From contig NZ_CP045178.1 in the NCBI RefSeq assembly GCF_009296025.1, forward strand, positions 5,704,001-5,768,000: 64,000 nucleotides of DNA, given 5' to 3'. Under the pieces are notes generated by a model that was not told the DNA's origin, searched no databases, and saw only the letters and a program-made list of their open reading frames with translations. The DNA comes from Streptomyces tsukubensis (lineage in GTDB: Bacteria; Actinomycetota; Actinomycetes; Streptomycetales; Streptomycetaceae). Of this stretch, positions 35,417 through 44,251 are shown piece by piece. The position numbers and the translations under genes are program-made. The number at the start of each line of letters is the position of its first letter. Within the stretch, counting starts at the first letter, position 1.

Positions 35417-35629
35417 ACCGTGCGCCTCCCTTTCGGCCTTATATGTCAGTCATCAAGGTTTTCAGGCTAGCTTGTCCTGGTCTGGCATGCCGGGGAGGTG
35501 CGTCCGGAAGGCTGGGGCCGTCGCGCGTAGGTTCCACGGGTACGCTGCCGTACTGCCGCTGTGGACACCCGTATGACCTCGGTCGAGTCGATCCCGGACC
35601 GCCCCCCTATCTGAGAGGCAGCGCAGCCT

Positions 35630-36400
35630 GTGACCGCCACATCCCTGTGCCGTACCCGCAAAGCCGTACGCGTGGCCGGGGCCTGCGCGGGGCTCGTCGT
35701 CGGGCTCGCCGCGCTGGCCGGATGCGGCGGGGAGCCCGATCCCGACGCGGGTACCAACGGGGTCGGCAAGCTGTCCGCTACGAAGATCCAGGCCAAGAGC
35801 CGGACGGCGGCACGGGCCGCGCGGACGGTGCGGCTGGCGGGGGCCGTGGTCAGCGGGGACGACACCTACAAGCTCGACATGCGCCTCAACGCCGACGGCG
35901 GGACCGGTGAGGTCACCTCCAAGGGCACCACCTTCGCGCTGCTGCGGGTCGGCGAGCACCTCTATCTGAAGGCCGACGCCGGTTTCTGGAAACACCAGAA
36001 CACCAAGGGGTCCGCCGGGTCGTCCACCTCGGACGCCGCCGCGGCGGGCAAGCTCGAAGGGAAGTACGTGAAGGTCCCCCAGGGGGACCCCTCGTACAAA
36101 AGGCTGAGCACCTTCACCGACAAGGATGTGCTGCTTGACGGCCTGCTCACCCTGCACGGCGGGCTCGCCAAGGGGGAGCGGGGCAGTACGGGCGGCGTGC
36201 GTACCGTGAAGGTCACCGGAGGCAAGGGCGCGGGCGGCACCCTCGACGTGTCCCTCGAAGGCAAGCCGTATCCACTGCTGCTCCAGCGGGCCGGCGACAC
36301 GGGAACCCTCGAACTCACCGACTGGAACAAGCAGTTCGACCTGCGTGAGCCGGGCCAGAACGAGACCGTGGACTACGGGGCCAAGCTGCCCACGTCCTGA
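35630..36400 (+). CDS. lipoprotein (LppX/LprG-like)
   Basis: A 256-residue lipoprotein whose signal peptide ends in the lipobox LAALAGC (Cys ~33). The mature part contains AARAARTVRLAGAVVSGDDTYKLDMRLNADGGTGEVTSKGTTFALLRVGEHLYLKAD, a beta-rich pattern like LppX/LprAFG lipid-binding lipoproteins. GTG at 35630 has gagagg upstream. The function is probably lipid or envelope related; this is inferred from fold-type only. Confidence 0.8.
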   Translation: MTATSLCRTRKAVRVAGACAGLVVGLAALAGCGGEPDPDAGTNGVGKLSATKIQAKSRTAARAARTVRLAGAVVSGDDTYKLDMRLNADGGTGEVTSKGTTFALLRVGEHLYLKADAGFWKHQNTKGSAGSSTSDAAAAGKLEGKYVKVPQGDPSYKRLSTFTDKDVLLDGLLTLHGGLAKGERGSTGGVRTVKVTGGKGAGGTLDVSLEGKPYPLLLQRAGDTGTLELTDWNKQFDLREPGQNETVDYGAKLPTS

Positions 36401-36502
36401 ACCTTCCTGGTCGTCCGGTGGCTCCGGGGATTTCGAGTGGTTCGAGGGCAGGGCGCGGGGCGGGGAAACCCGTCTCCGGCTCTTCCCGGCCCTTTCCCGC
36501 TC

Positions 36503-37060
36503 TCAGCCCCGCTGTCCCCGGCCCCGCTTCCTCTTGCGCTTGAACAGCAGCCGGGGGAGCGCCTCGGGGACGGGCTGACGGGTCGTCGCCGATGTCGGGA
36601 GCGGGGGAGCCGCCGCCGAACCCTCGGGGGCGGGGACGAGCCCTCCCGAGGGTTCGAGACGCAGCACCCGGCACTCGCGGGCCCACCGCTTCGGCATCGT
36701 CTCGGCGTCCGGTGAGTTGAGCCGCTTGCCGCGCAGCTCGGCGACTGCCGCCTCCCACGCGGGGGACAACGGCGCCAGCTCCGTGACGCGCGCCGTCCAG
36801 CCGACGAGCCTGCCCCCCTTGTCCTTGCTGCGGACGGTGACCCGCGCGAGACCGCCGTCCGTCAGCCCTGGCAGCGGCTGCTCGCCGGGTCCGTCACCCA
36901 CGACATGAGCGGCGCCGTCGTGCCACACGTGCCACAGGGCGCGCGCCGGCCCCGCACCCCCTACCCAGACGAGACCGGACTTCTTGGTGGCCTCCTCGAC
37001 CAGCGCACGGTCGAGGAGGGGGGAGTGGTCCTGCGGCGGCTCGGTCATGGGCTCCGTCAT
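36503..37060 (-). CDS. conserved hypothetical protein with basic C-terminus
   Basis: The 185-residue product has an ordered N-terminal ~125 residues (LVWVGGAGPARALWHVWHDGAAHVVGDGPGEQPLPGL, VRSKDKGGRLVGWTARVTEL, WEAAVAELRGKRLN) and a strongly basic end (KRKRKRGRGQRG). The order of strands recalls split-barrel flavin-binding proteins, but no clear cofactor residues are identified. It lies just upstream of corA on the same strand, 34 bases away from its stop. Confidence 0.72.
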   Translation of the reverse strand: MTEPMTEPPQDHSPLLDRALVEEATKKSGLVWVGGAGPARALWHVWHDGAAHVVGDGPGEQPLPGLTDGGLARVTVRSKDKGGRLVGWTARVTELAPLSPAWEAAVAELRGKRLNSPDAETMPKRWARECRVLRLEPSGGLVPAPEGSAAAPPLPTSATTRQPVPEALPRLLFKRKRKRGRGQRG

Positions 37061-37094
37061 GGGGTCAGCGTAGTGACCCTCGGCGCGGGGCCGC

Positions 37095-38210
37095 TCAGAG
37101 CCAGCCGTTGCGCTTGAGTGAGCGGTGGATGCCCAGGCAGAGGAGGAGGATGGAGCAGAGCACCATCGGGTATCCGTACCGCCAGTTCAGCTCCGGCATG
37201 TGCTTGAAGTTCATGCCGTACACCCCGCAGATCATGGTCGGCACGGCGATGATCGCCGCCCACGACGTGATCTTGCGCATGTCCTCGTTCTGCGCGACGG
37301 TCGCCTGCGCGAGGTTGGCCTGAAGGATGGAGTTGAGCAGTTCGTCGAAGCCGACGACCTGTTCCTGAACACGGGCCAGATGGTCGGCGACGTCCCTGAA
37401 GTACTTCTGGATGTCCGGGTCGACCAGCCGCATCGGACGCTCACTCAGCAGCTGCATCGGCCGCAGCAGCGGAGAGACGGCCCGCTTGAACTCCAGGACC
37501 TCCCGCTTGAGCTGGTAGATCCGTCCCGCGTCCACACCGCGTGACGTGCCCTTGCCGGGGGCCGTGAACACCTCGGTCTCGACCAGGTCGATGTCGTCCT
37601 GCACGGCGTCGGCGACCGCGATGTAGCCGTCGACCACGTGGTCGGCGATCGAGTGCAAGACGGCGGAGGGGCCCCGCGCCAGCAGTTCGGGGTCGTCCTG
37701 CAGCCGGTGGCGCAGACCGCGCAGCGATCCCTGGCCGCCGTGCCTGACGGTGATGAAGAAGTCCCTGCCGGTGAAGCACATCACCTCGCCGGTCTCCACG
37801 ATCTCGCTGGTGGCGGTCAGCTCCGCGTGCTCGACGTAGTGAATGGTCTTGAAGACGGTGAAGAGGGTGTCGTCGTACCGCTCCAACTTCGGCCGCTGGT
37901 GGGCGTGGACGGCGTCCTCGACGGCGAGCGGGTGCAGTCCGAACGCGGCCGCGATCCCGGAGAACTCGGCCTCCGTGGGCTCGTGCAGCCCGATCCAGGC
38001 GAACCCGCCGTCCTTGCGTACCTGCGACACCGCTTCGCGCGGGGTCAGCGGCTCTTCGGTCCTGACGCGGCGGCCCTCCCGGTAGACGGCGCAGTCCACG
38101 ACGGCGGACGGGGTGCCGGGGTCACGGGTGGCGTCGTACGGGCTGTGGGAGCCGCCGCTCTTACGGAGGGAGGGGCGGACCACTGCACGCAGGTCACGGA
38201 TCATCGACAT
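37095..38210 (-). CDS. corA: CorA family magnesium/cobalt transporter
   Basis: The 371-residue protein has a large soluble N-terminal funnel domain, a long stalk helix (VGFDELLNSILQANLAQATVAQNEDMRKITSW) and two C-terminal transmembrane helices flanking the selectivity motif YGMNF at 331-335. The C-terminal basic tail (HRSLKRNGWL) is typical. The ATG at 38210 follows aaggagcatgcc. It sits behind a long leader with a candidate leader peptide and several hairpins. It also occupies the Rv1239c position of the syntenic mycobacterial block. Confidence 0.93.
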   Translation of the reverse strand: MSMIRDLRAVVRPSLRKSGGSHSPYDATRDPGTPSAVVDCAVYREGRRVRTEEPLTPREAVSQVRKDGGFAWIGLHEPTEAEFSGIAAAFGLHPLAVEDAVHAHQRPKLERYDDTLFTVFKTIHYVEHAELTATSEIVETGEVMCFTGRDFFITVRHGGQGSLRGLRHRLQDDPELLARGPSAVLHSIADHVVDGYIAVADAVQDDIDLVETEVFTAPGKGTSRGVDAGRIYQLKREVLEFKRAVSPLLRPMQLLSERPMRLVDPDIQKYFRDVADHLARVQEQVVGFDELLNSILQANLAQATVAQNEDMRKITSWAAIIAVPTMICGVYGMNFKHMPELNWRYGYPMVLCSILLLCLGIHRSLKRNGWL

Positions 38211-38400
38211 GGCATGCTCCTTCGCGCGGGGCCGTCCGCGCCGGGTGGAACCTCCCGGAATGGGGACGTGCGCACCGTGTCCCGGCACGTCCGCAAAGCG
38301 GGAAGCACCGCACCTGCGAGGCGACGGCCTTCACTGCTGACGGGGGTCTCCCCGCACGGTCGCGGGGGGACGGATCAGGCGGAAACGAGATGCTCTTCCG

Positions 38401-38541
38401 TCATGCCGCACGCCACGTGGAGTTGAGGTTTACCCGGAGGACTGCCGGGTAGGAACGGCCTCGATCAATGGGGAGCAGCGACTGGAACAACCCGGCGTGA
38501 GCCGGAATTAAGACCGGACGGAAGAACGGGTGGTACTGCAC
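38401..38541 (-). CDS. alternative 46-residue leader ORF with TTA codon
   Basis: A GTG-started frame reads QYHPFFRPVLIPAHAG, then FQSLLPIDRGRSYPAVLRV, ending NLNSTWRAA. It overlaps the 16-residue leader ORF in another frame. It is proline-rich and contains a TTA leucine codon, which in streptomycetes depends on the bldA tRNA. The ribosome site (gaag) is weak, so it may not be translated; the composition is nonetheless unlike random spacer. Confidence 0.3.
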   Translation of the reverse strand: MQYHPFFRPVLIPAHAGLFQSLLPIDRGRSYPAVLRVNLNSTWRAA

Positions 38542-38558
38542 GGTCGACTTCGATCCAT
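38508..38558 (-). CDS. candidate 16-residue leader peptide of corA
   Basis: The ORF MDRSRPCSTTRSSVRS starts at an ATG ten bases after a full AGGAGG and ends in TAA, about 300 bases before the corA start. It is rich in Arg and Ser and is followed by several stems, as expected for a leader peptide whose translation controls a downstream gene. No experimental family is known to me. Confidence 0.4.
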   Translation of the reverse strand: MDRSRPCSTTRSSVRS

Positions 38559-38660
38559 AGCAGCCCCACCTCCTCCGGCCGGTCCCCCGTGAGGGACGTC
38601 CAAGGTCGGGCTGAGAGCGCGCTTCTGCGTGCTGCCCTGACCAGCGGCCAAGCCTAACAG

Positions 38661-39011
38661 CCGTTGGCCGCGCGACCCTGCCACTTTGCCTGCTCCTTAC
38701 GCGTCCCATGCACTTCGGACAGTCCGGTACGCGTCCCCCGAGTACGGCCCGCGTTCCGTGTGCGCCGGTCGGGAAGGCCGTCGGCGTCCGCCAAGTCGTT
38801 CCGCGTCTCTCTTGCCGTTTACCCCGGATACGGGCCCGCTCCCCTGGGACGCGGCTCGGGTTCCCGGCCGTGCGGCGGAGGCCCCGGAGACTGTGGTCTC
38901 CCGCTCGCGCTGTGGAGGCCGCAGGGCGCCCCGCGCGGCGGAGGTCCCGGTGCCCTCGGGGCACGGCCGGGGCGTCGGGGCGCCGCGTGTCGGCCACCGC
39001 GTGCCGGGTTT
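38661..39011. other. gene-free spacer
   Basis: The interval between the corA leader and the suppressor-of-fused-type gene is GC-rich. It contains no convincing gene, only off-frame-like Arg/Pro-rich open frames. Confidence 0.5.
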
Positions 39012-39017
39012 TATAGT
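39012..39017 (+). promoter_or_regulatory. -10 hexamer for a probable leaderless transcript
   Basis: TATAGT lies six bases before the ATG at 39024, so transcription would start at or next to that A. No Shine-Dalgarno is visible between them and no good -35 is seen. Confidence 0.45.
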
Positions 39018-39023
39018 CACGGC

Positions 39024-39626
39024 ATGGCAGATGTACTCGCTCTGGCCGAAGCCCGGCTGCGTACGGCGTTCGGCGAGCCGGATGCCCGTGCCGCCGTCAC
39101 CTTCCTCGGTACCGACCGTATCGAGGTGCTGCGCTTCACCGACGGCGACATCGTGCGGTACGCCACGCTCGGGATGTCGGCGGGGCCGATGGCCGACCCG
39201 GCGGCGCTCCTCGCCGACCCCGAGACGGGGCCCCGCGCCGAACTCGTCCTCTCCGTGCGCGTCGGACGCGCCGACACCGACAAGGCCCTGCGACCCCTCG
39301 CCGTACTCGCCGCCTCGCCCCAGGTGGAGGGAGTGGTGGTGGCTGCGGGCGCCTCGCTGGACGTGGGGGAACCGCTCTGGCCCGGCGCGCCCTTCACCTC
39401 CGTGCTGGTCGCCGAGTCCGGCGGACTCGTCGAAGACCTGGAGCTGGACCCGCCGCTCGACCCCGTACGGTTCCTGCCGCTGCTCCCGATGACGTCGAAC
39501 GAGGCCGCGTGGAAGCGGGTGCACGGGGCGGCCGCCCTCCAGGAGCGCTGGTTGACGCACGGCACGGATCTGCGGGACCCGCTGCGCGGTTCCGTCGCGC
39601 TTGACCAGGTGAATCGAGCGGACTGA
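39024..39626 (+). CDS. suppressor-of-fused domain protein
   Basis: The 200-residue protein has the SUFU-like pattern: FGEPDARAAVTFLGTDRIEVLRFTDGDIVRYATLGMS, then AELVLSVRVG, FTSVLVAE, LPLLPMTSNEAAWKRVHGAAALQERW. Bacterial members are often linked to immunity or toxin-protection loci, but here the gene is isolated. It appears leaderless. The strand-specific codon bias is strong, so the coding call is firm. Confidence 0.82.
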   Translation: MADVLALAEARLRTAFGEPDARAAVTFLGTDRIEVLRFTDGDIVRYATLGMSAGPMADPAALLADPETGPRAELVLSVRVGRADTDKALRPLAVLAASPQVEGVVVAAGASLDVGEPLWPGAPFTSVLVAESGGLVEDLELDPPLDPVRFLPLLPMTSNEAAWKRVHGAAALQERWLTHGTDLRDPLRGSVALDQVNRAD

Positions 39627-39710
39627 GCGGGCCGAGCGCGGGCCGCTTCAACCGGTACGCGCTCCTGCCCAGGTGAGAAGCGGGACTCGTCGAGGGCGGT
39701 CGCCGACGCG

Positions 39711-40346
39711 TCAGAGAATCCGTGGCGAAAGAGCCCCGCACGGCACCAGCCCCACCTCGGCGCCGGCGTCCCTGAGGTCGGTCAGTATCAGTTCGTCGTA
39801 GAGCAGCAACCCCGCCTGTTCCGGCCACAGGACCGCCCAGAGCCAGACGCCGTGAGCCTCGCCCGCGAAGACGGCACGGTCGGCGGGGGCCCCGGAGACC
39901 TGCCAGAGCGGGGTGGGGTGGCCCGCGGCGAGCACCTTGGCGTGCGGTGGTTTCTCCGCGTCGAGGTCGGGGCCGGGGTCGGGGCCCGTCACGCCCGCGT
40001 ACCGCGCTCCGAGCCCCACGCCGGGCTCCTCCGCGATCAGCAGCAGTTCCCCCATGCCGCCGAGCGGGCCAGGACCCGAGCAGGCCACGGCGGTGGCCCG
40101 GCCGCCGACGCGGTCGTCACCCGCCGCCACGACCCCCGTGAAGAGCCAGCCGACCGGCAGGGGCCAGGGCATCCAGACGGGCACTCTCGCGCGGCCCACG
40201 ACCACGGCGAGCGCCTCGACCCCGGGCGGAGTGACGGCCTGGAGCGGGTGCACGCTTCCGTGTGCGTCGCACCGCCAGGAGTCGGAGAAGAGGCCGGGGG
40301 CCCTGACCCGGCCTCCGCACCTCGGGCAACTGGGTTCGCCCCTCAT
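39711..40346 (-). CDS. DUF6758-type protein with zinc ribbon
   Basis: This 211-residue protein starts with CPRCGGRVRAPGLFSDSWRCDAHG, a Cys/His zinc-ribbon pattern, followed by a beta-rich domain with VPVWMPWPLPVGWLFTGV, GPGPLGGMGELLLIAEEPGVGLGA and LWAVLWPEQAGLLLYDEL. It lacks signals for export. The role is unknown. ATG at 40346 is chosen; GTG at 40355 is possible but is too close to gagagg. Confidence 0.8.
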   Translation of the reverse strand: MRGEPSCPRCGGRVRAPGLFSDSWRCDAHGSVHPLQAVTPPGVEALAVVVGRARVPVWMPWPLPVGWLFTGVVAAGDDRVGGRATAVACSGPGPLGGMGELLLIAEEPGVGLGARYAGVTGPDPGPDLDAEKPPHAKVLAAGHPTPLWQVSGAPADRAVFAGEAHGVWLWAVLWPEQAGLLLYDELILTDLRDAGAEVGLVPCGALSPRIL

Positions 40347-40465
40347 GCCCGACACGGTCCTCTCCGCCCGACGCCCCGTCAAGGACGATCACGTTCCGCT
40401 CGGAGGCACCGGCGAGGTGCGGAGGAAGACGGCCACGGCTGTCCGTCCGGCGCCCCTGAGCGACC

Positions 40466-40864
40466 TCAGCGGCCGAACTTCTCGATGGCGGCCGGTGTGA
40501 CGGGGGTGAAGAAGTTGACGAGGTTGCCGTCGGGGTCGCGGAACAGGAGTGCGCGGTTGCCCCAGGGCATGGTCGTGGGCTCGTTGACGAACTCCTCCAC
40601 GAAGCCGGTCAGGTCCCTGTACACGCTGTCCACGTCGTCGACGAGGAATTCGAGGATGGCGCTGTGGTTCTCGGCCGGGCGGGCGGAGCCGGGCGCGAAC
40701 AGGGGGACCGTGCGGGTGGAGCCGATCGCGAGGGTGGCCGAGGCGGTCCTGACCTCGGCGAAGTCCTCGTTCCCCCAGTCGGCGGTCACCCCGGTGACCC
40801 GCTCGTAGAAGGCGACGAGGCGGGCGACGTCGGCCGTGATCACGCGGACGGAGACAAAGTTCAT
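40466..40864 (-). CDS. VOC (glyoxalase/bleomycin-resistance) family protein
   Basis: A 132-residue single-domain VOC protein with two beta-alpha-beta-beta-beta modules: VSVRVITADVARLVAFYERVTG and LFRDPDGNLVNFF, the latter with the terminal metal-binding pattern. Substrate unknown. It is divergent from the WYL-type regulator at 41035 and shares the palindrome between them, so it is likely that regulator's target. Confidence 0.85.
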   Translation of the reverse strand: MNFVSVRVITADVARLVAFYERVTGVTADWGNEDFAEVRTASATLAIGSTRTVPLFAPGSARPAENHSAILEFLVDDVDSVYRDLTGFVEEFVNEPTTMPWGNRALLFRDPDGNLVNFFTPVTPAAIEKFGR

Positions 40865-40990
40865 GGAGATCAGATCTTCCCTGGTCGATCGGCCGTTCCG
40901 ACCCTTCAAGCCGTGCAGGTCGTTCAAATCGTTCAGTGACTGTTCGGTTCGTTCGTGTTGTTCGGTGCTTCGAGAGGAACGCTACGACTT

Positions 40991-41015
40991 ATACCGGGCG
41001 GAACCTGCCCGGTAT
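40991..41015. promoter_or_regulatory. perfect inverted repeat, candidate operator
   Basis: ATACCGGGC-N7-GCCCGGTAT is a perfect 9+9 inverted repeat centred between the divergent VOC and regulator genes, ending 19 bases before the regulator ATG. Its place suggests control of both genes by the WYL-domain regulator. Confidence 0.55.
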
Positions 41016-41034
41016 CTGCGGCAGACTTTCAGGC

Positions 41035-42051
41035 ATGCCTCGCCCTCTCACCCGCGTCCTCACCCTGCTGGAGCTTCTGCAGTCGGGCGGCCTTCGGACG
41101 GTGAACGAACTCGCCGGCCGGCTCGACGTCGACGAACGCACGGTGCGGCGCTACGTCAGCCATCTCATCGACCTCGACGTGCCCGTCGAGTCGGTGCGCG
41201 GCCGGCACGGCGGCTACCGGCTCGCCCCCGGTTACCGCGTGCCCCCGCTCATGCTGAGCGACGACGAGGCGCTCGCCGTGCTGCTCGGCCTCGTCGCCGG
41301 GCGCCGGGCCGGTCTGACCACGGCCATGGGAACAGCGGGTGAGACGGCGACGGCCAAGATCCGGCGCGTACTGCCCGAGCGGCTGCGCCACAGGCTCGAC
41401 GCCGTACTCGGCTCCCTCGCCTTCACGACCCCGCCCGGTGAGGCGGTCGCCCCGGAGTCCTGGATCCTGCTCCCGATCGCCGACGCGGTCAGTCACCACC
41501 GGCCGATCTCGGTCAGGTACACGGCGGCGGACGGTCGGCGCAGCGCACGCACGCTCCACCCGTACGGACTCGTCGCCCACTCGGGCAAGTGGTACATGAC
41601 GGCCGCGGATCCCACAGCCGGCCAGGACCGGATGTTCCGACTGGACCGGATCACCGGCGTACGGACCCTGTCGGGCTCGTTCGAACCGCCCGAGGGGCCG
41701 GACCCGGCGGAACGTGTCCTGACCGGGCTCGCCACCGTCCCCTACCGGCACGAGGTGACCCTGCGGGTCCAGGGAACGGCCGACTACATCCACGCGCGGC
41801 TGCCTGCGGGCGTCGCGATCGTGGAGGAACTGCCGTCCCCGGGTGACGCCGCCCCGGAGCCCGAGCGCTGGTCCCGCGTCGACCTGCGCGTGGAGCGGCT
41901 CGACTGGCTGCCTGCCGTACTCGCCTCACTGGACCGGCCCTTCGTCATCGAACGCCCGGATGAACTGCGCGGCCTCGTGGAAGCCCTCGCGGAACAGCTC
42001 GCGCACTCCGCCCGCCGCGAACCACCTCACGTGGGACCGTCCGTCCGCTGA
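41035..42051 (+). CDS. WYL-domain transcriptional regulator (YafY type)
   Basis: The 338-residue protein has an N-terminal HTH_11 helix-turn-helix (TRVLTLLELLQSGGLRTVNELAGRLDVDERTVRRYVSHL), a linker, and a WYL domain (ISVRYTAADGRRSARTLHPYGLVAHSGKWYMTAAD) that binds small ligands, with a WCX-like C-terminus. It likely represses the divergent VOC gene through the palindrome at 40991. Confidence 0.88.
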   Translation: MPRPLTRVLTLLELLQSGGLRTVNELAGRLDVDERTVRRYVSHLIDLDVPVESVRGRHGGYRLAPGYRVPPLMLSDDEALAVLLGLVAGRRAGLTTAMGTAGETATAKIRRVLPERLRHRLDAVLGSLAFTTPPGEAVAPESWILLPIADAVSHHRPISVRYTAADGRRSARTLHPYGLVAHSGKWYMTAADPTAGQDRMFRLDRITGVRTLSGSFEPPEGPDPAERVLTGLATVPYRHEVTLRVQGTADYIHARLPAGVAIVEELPSPGDAAPEPERWSRVDLRVERLDWLPAVLASLDRPFVIERPDELRGLVEALAEQLAHSARREPPHVGPSVR

Positions 42052-42164
42052 CCACCCGTCCGCGCGGACGGGGTCACCAAGGGGCGCGGGCGGCCGGACG
42101 GACAGACAAGGGGCCGTATCCTTTGCGGTGTCCCCGCCACCCTCACCGCTCCGGAGCCCGCGCC

Positions 42165-43055
42165 GTGCGTATCGACCTGCACACCCACTCCACGGCGTCC
42201 GACGGCACCGACACCCCCGCTGAGCTGGTGCGCAACGCCGCCGCTTCCGGGCTGGACGTCGTCGCTCTCACCGATCACGACACCACCCGCGGCCACGCGG
42301 AGGCGGTGTCGGCGCTCAGCGAGCTGGACCGTCCCCTCACCCTCGTCACCGGGGCCGAGCTTTCCTGCCGCCTGGACGGCGTGGGGCTGCACCTGCTCGC
42401 GTACCTCTTCGACCCCGAGGAGCCCGAGCTGCTGCGCGAGCGGGAACTCGTACGCGACGACCGGGTGCCCCGCGCGAAGCAGATGGTGGACAACCTTCGC
42501 GACCTCGGAGTTCCCCTCACCTGGGAGCGGGTCGCGAGGATCGCTGGCGACGGCTCGGTCGGCCGCCCGCACGTCGCCGCCGCGCTGGTCGAACTCGGCG
42601 TCGTGGACAGCGTCTCCGACGCGTTCGTGCCGCAGTGGCTCGGCGACGGGGGACGCGCCTACGCGGGCAAACACGAACTCGACGCCTTCGACGCGGTCCG
42701 CCTGGTCAAGGGGGCGGGCGGCGTCGTCGTCTTCGCCCACCCGCAGGCGACCTCGCGCGGCAGGATCGTCCCGGAGAGCGCGATAGCCGAGCTGGCCGCC
42801 GCGGGACTCGACGGTATCGAGGCCGACCACATGGACCACGACCAGGCCACCAGGGCCCGGCTGCACGCTCTCGCGGGCGATCTCGGGCTGCTGGCCACGG
42901 GGTCGAGCGACTACCACGGCAGCAGGAAGACCGTGCAGCTCGGCGCGTTCACCACCGACCCCGAGGTCTACGCCGAGATCATCCGCAGGGCCACCGGGGC
43001 GTTCCCCGTACCGGGGGCCGGGGGAGCGGCGGGAGAAGGAGCCGGCAGGGGCTGA
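42165..43055 (+). CDS. PHP domain metal-dependent phosphoesterase (TrpH/YciV-like)
   Basis: The 296-residue PHP protein has motif I DLHTHSTASDG, motif II TDHDT, then GAELSC, FAHPQ and the final SDYHG, all metal ligands of the PHP fold. Relatives hydrolyse 3',5'-nucleotide bisphosphates or act as 5'-3' exonucleases. GTG at 42165 begins with RIDLHTHS, with ggag upstream. The C-terminal tail is Gly-rich. Confidence 0.88.
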   Translation: MRIDLHTHSTASDGTDTPAELVRNAAASGLDVVALTDHDTTRGHAEAVSALSELDRPLTLVTGAELSCRLDGVGLHLLAYLFDPEEPELLRERELVRDDRVPRAKQMVDNLRDLGVPLTWERVARIAGDGSVGRPHVAAALVELGVVDSVSDAFVPQWLGDGGRAYAGKHELDAFDAVRLVKGAGGVVVFAHPQATSRGRIVPESAIAELAAAGLDGIEADHMDHDQATRARLHALAGDLGLLATGSSDYHGSRKTVQLGAFTTDPEVYAEIIRRATGAFPVPGAGGAAGEGAGRG

Positions 43056-43625
43056 CGCCCGGCGTTCTCTTTCGCGTCCGTGCCGTGGCTGTGGCTGTGG
43101 CCGTGACTGTGGCTGTGGCCGTGGTTGTGGCCGTGACTGTAACCCGGTCCTGGCCGTCGCCGTCGCCGTCCTGCCGTCCCTGTCGTGGGCTGTTCGCGTC
43201 CGTCCACTCTGTTCTGTCGTGGTCCGTCGTCGTGCCGGGGCAGCGGCCCGGAATCCGCCCGCCTGTCACACGGGCCGGGCCCCTGTGCCGTACGCCCGGC
43301 GCGTGCGGTGGGGCGACACGGTTCCGAGCCCGGTCCAGGGCGGCTGACGGCGTACGACTGCGGGCTCGGCGAGCTTCGTCCCGGTGCGTGCCGCTGTCCT
43401 GCCTCTGGTCCTCGACCTGCTCTTCGTTCTTCTCTTCTTCCTTCTCTTCTTCGTCCTGCTCCTCGACCTGGTCCCGGCCCTCGACCCGTACGGAGTGCGC
43501 CGATCCTCCATGTCCGGGCGCTGCCAGTGCCGGGTGCCGCCCGCGGGCACCCGCCCCACCCCGTTCCACCCGTTCGATCCGCCCCCGGTGACCTCCGCGG
43601 GGCCCCATCCCCAGCAAGGCCCAAC
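43056..43625. repeat. 570-base gene-free spacer with microsatellite tracts
   Basis: At 43083-43140 the hexamer tggctg/tggccg recurs about ten times. At about 43410-43480 there is a pyrimidine tract built from cttcttcc and ctcgacctg units. No gene is convincing. It lies directly before marC. Confidence 0.65.
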
Positions 43626-44231
43626 GTGTTCGACTTCGCCGTCTTCGGTTCTCTCTTCGTCACCCTCTTCGTGATCATGGACCCTCCTGGGATCACCCCG
43701 ATCTTCCTCGCCCTGACCGCGGGCCGCCCCGCCAAGATGCAGCGCCGTATGGCCTTCCAGGCGGTGTGCGTCGCCTTCGGTGTGATCGCCGTCTTCGGGG
43801 TGCTCGGCCACCAGATCCTCGATTACCTGCACGTCTCCGTGCCCGCGTTGATGATCGCCGGCGGCCTCCTGCTGCTGCTCATCGCGCTCGACCTGCTCAC
43901 CGGCAAGACCGACGAGCCGCAGCAGACCAAGGACGTCAATGTCGCCCTCGTACCCCTGGGCATGCCGCTGCTCGCGGGGCCGGGGGCGATCGTCTCGGTG
44001 ATCCTGGCGGTGCAGCACGCCCACGGGGTCAGCGGGCAGCTCTCCGTATGGACGGCGATCGTGGCCATGCACCTCGTGCTCTGGCTGACGATGCGTTACT
44101 CGCTGCTGATCATCCGCGTGATCAAGGACGGGGGTGTGGTGCTGGTGACCCGTCTCGCGGGCATGATGCTCTCCGCCATCGCGGTGCAGCAGATCATCAA
44201 CGGCGTCACCGAGGTCATCCGGGGGAGCTGA
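43626..44231 (+). CDS. MarC family integral membrane protein
   Basis: The 201-residue MarC/UPF0056 protein has six predicted transmembrane helices, with FVIMDPPGITPIFLALT near the N-terminus and PLGMPLLAGPGAIVSVI in the middle, the two duplicated pore-like motifs of the family. It is annotated in databases as a putative NAAT-type transporter, but no substrate is proven. The GTG start has caagg upstream. Confidence 0.88.
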   Translation: MFDFAVFGSLFVTLFVIMDPPGITPIFLALTAGRPAKMQRRMAFQAVCVAFGVIAVFGVLGHQILDYLHVSVPALMIAGGLLLLLIALDLLTGKTDEPQQTKDVNVALVPLGMPLLAGPGAIVSVILAVQHAHGVSGQLSVWTAIVAMHLVLWLTMRYSLLIIRVIKDGGVVLVTRLAGMMLSAIAVQQIINGVTEVIRGS

Positions 44232-44251
44232 CCGGGCGCGGGAACGCAAAA

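Larger units (their letters stand above)
38211..38660 (-). promoter_or_regulatory. long structured leader of corA with leader ORFs
   Basis: On the minus strand the 350-450 bases before corA contain stems tacccgg/ccgggta (38434-38454), ccggctcacgccgg (near 38495) and ccccgcgaccgtgcgggg (near 38357), plus the palindrome ccacgtgg (38413-38420). AT content is higher than in neighbouring spacers. With the leader ORF at 38508-38558 this looks like a translation- or Mg-responsive attenuation region. It does not match the M-box consensus I know. Confidence 0.45.

Noticed and set aside
38211..38660. M-box or ydaO riboswitch upstream of corA
   Set aside because: The conserved sequence motifs of these riboswitches that I know are not seen, although stems are present.
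43083..43140. CRISPR-like periodic repeats
   Set aside because: The units are six bases and contiguous, without spacers.
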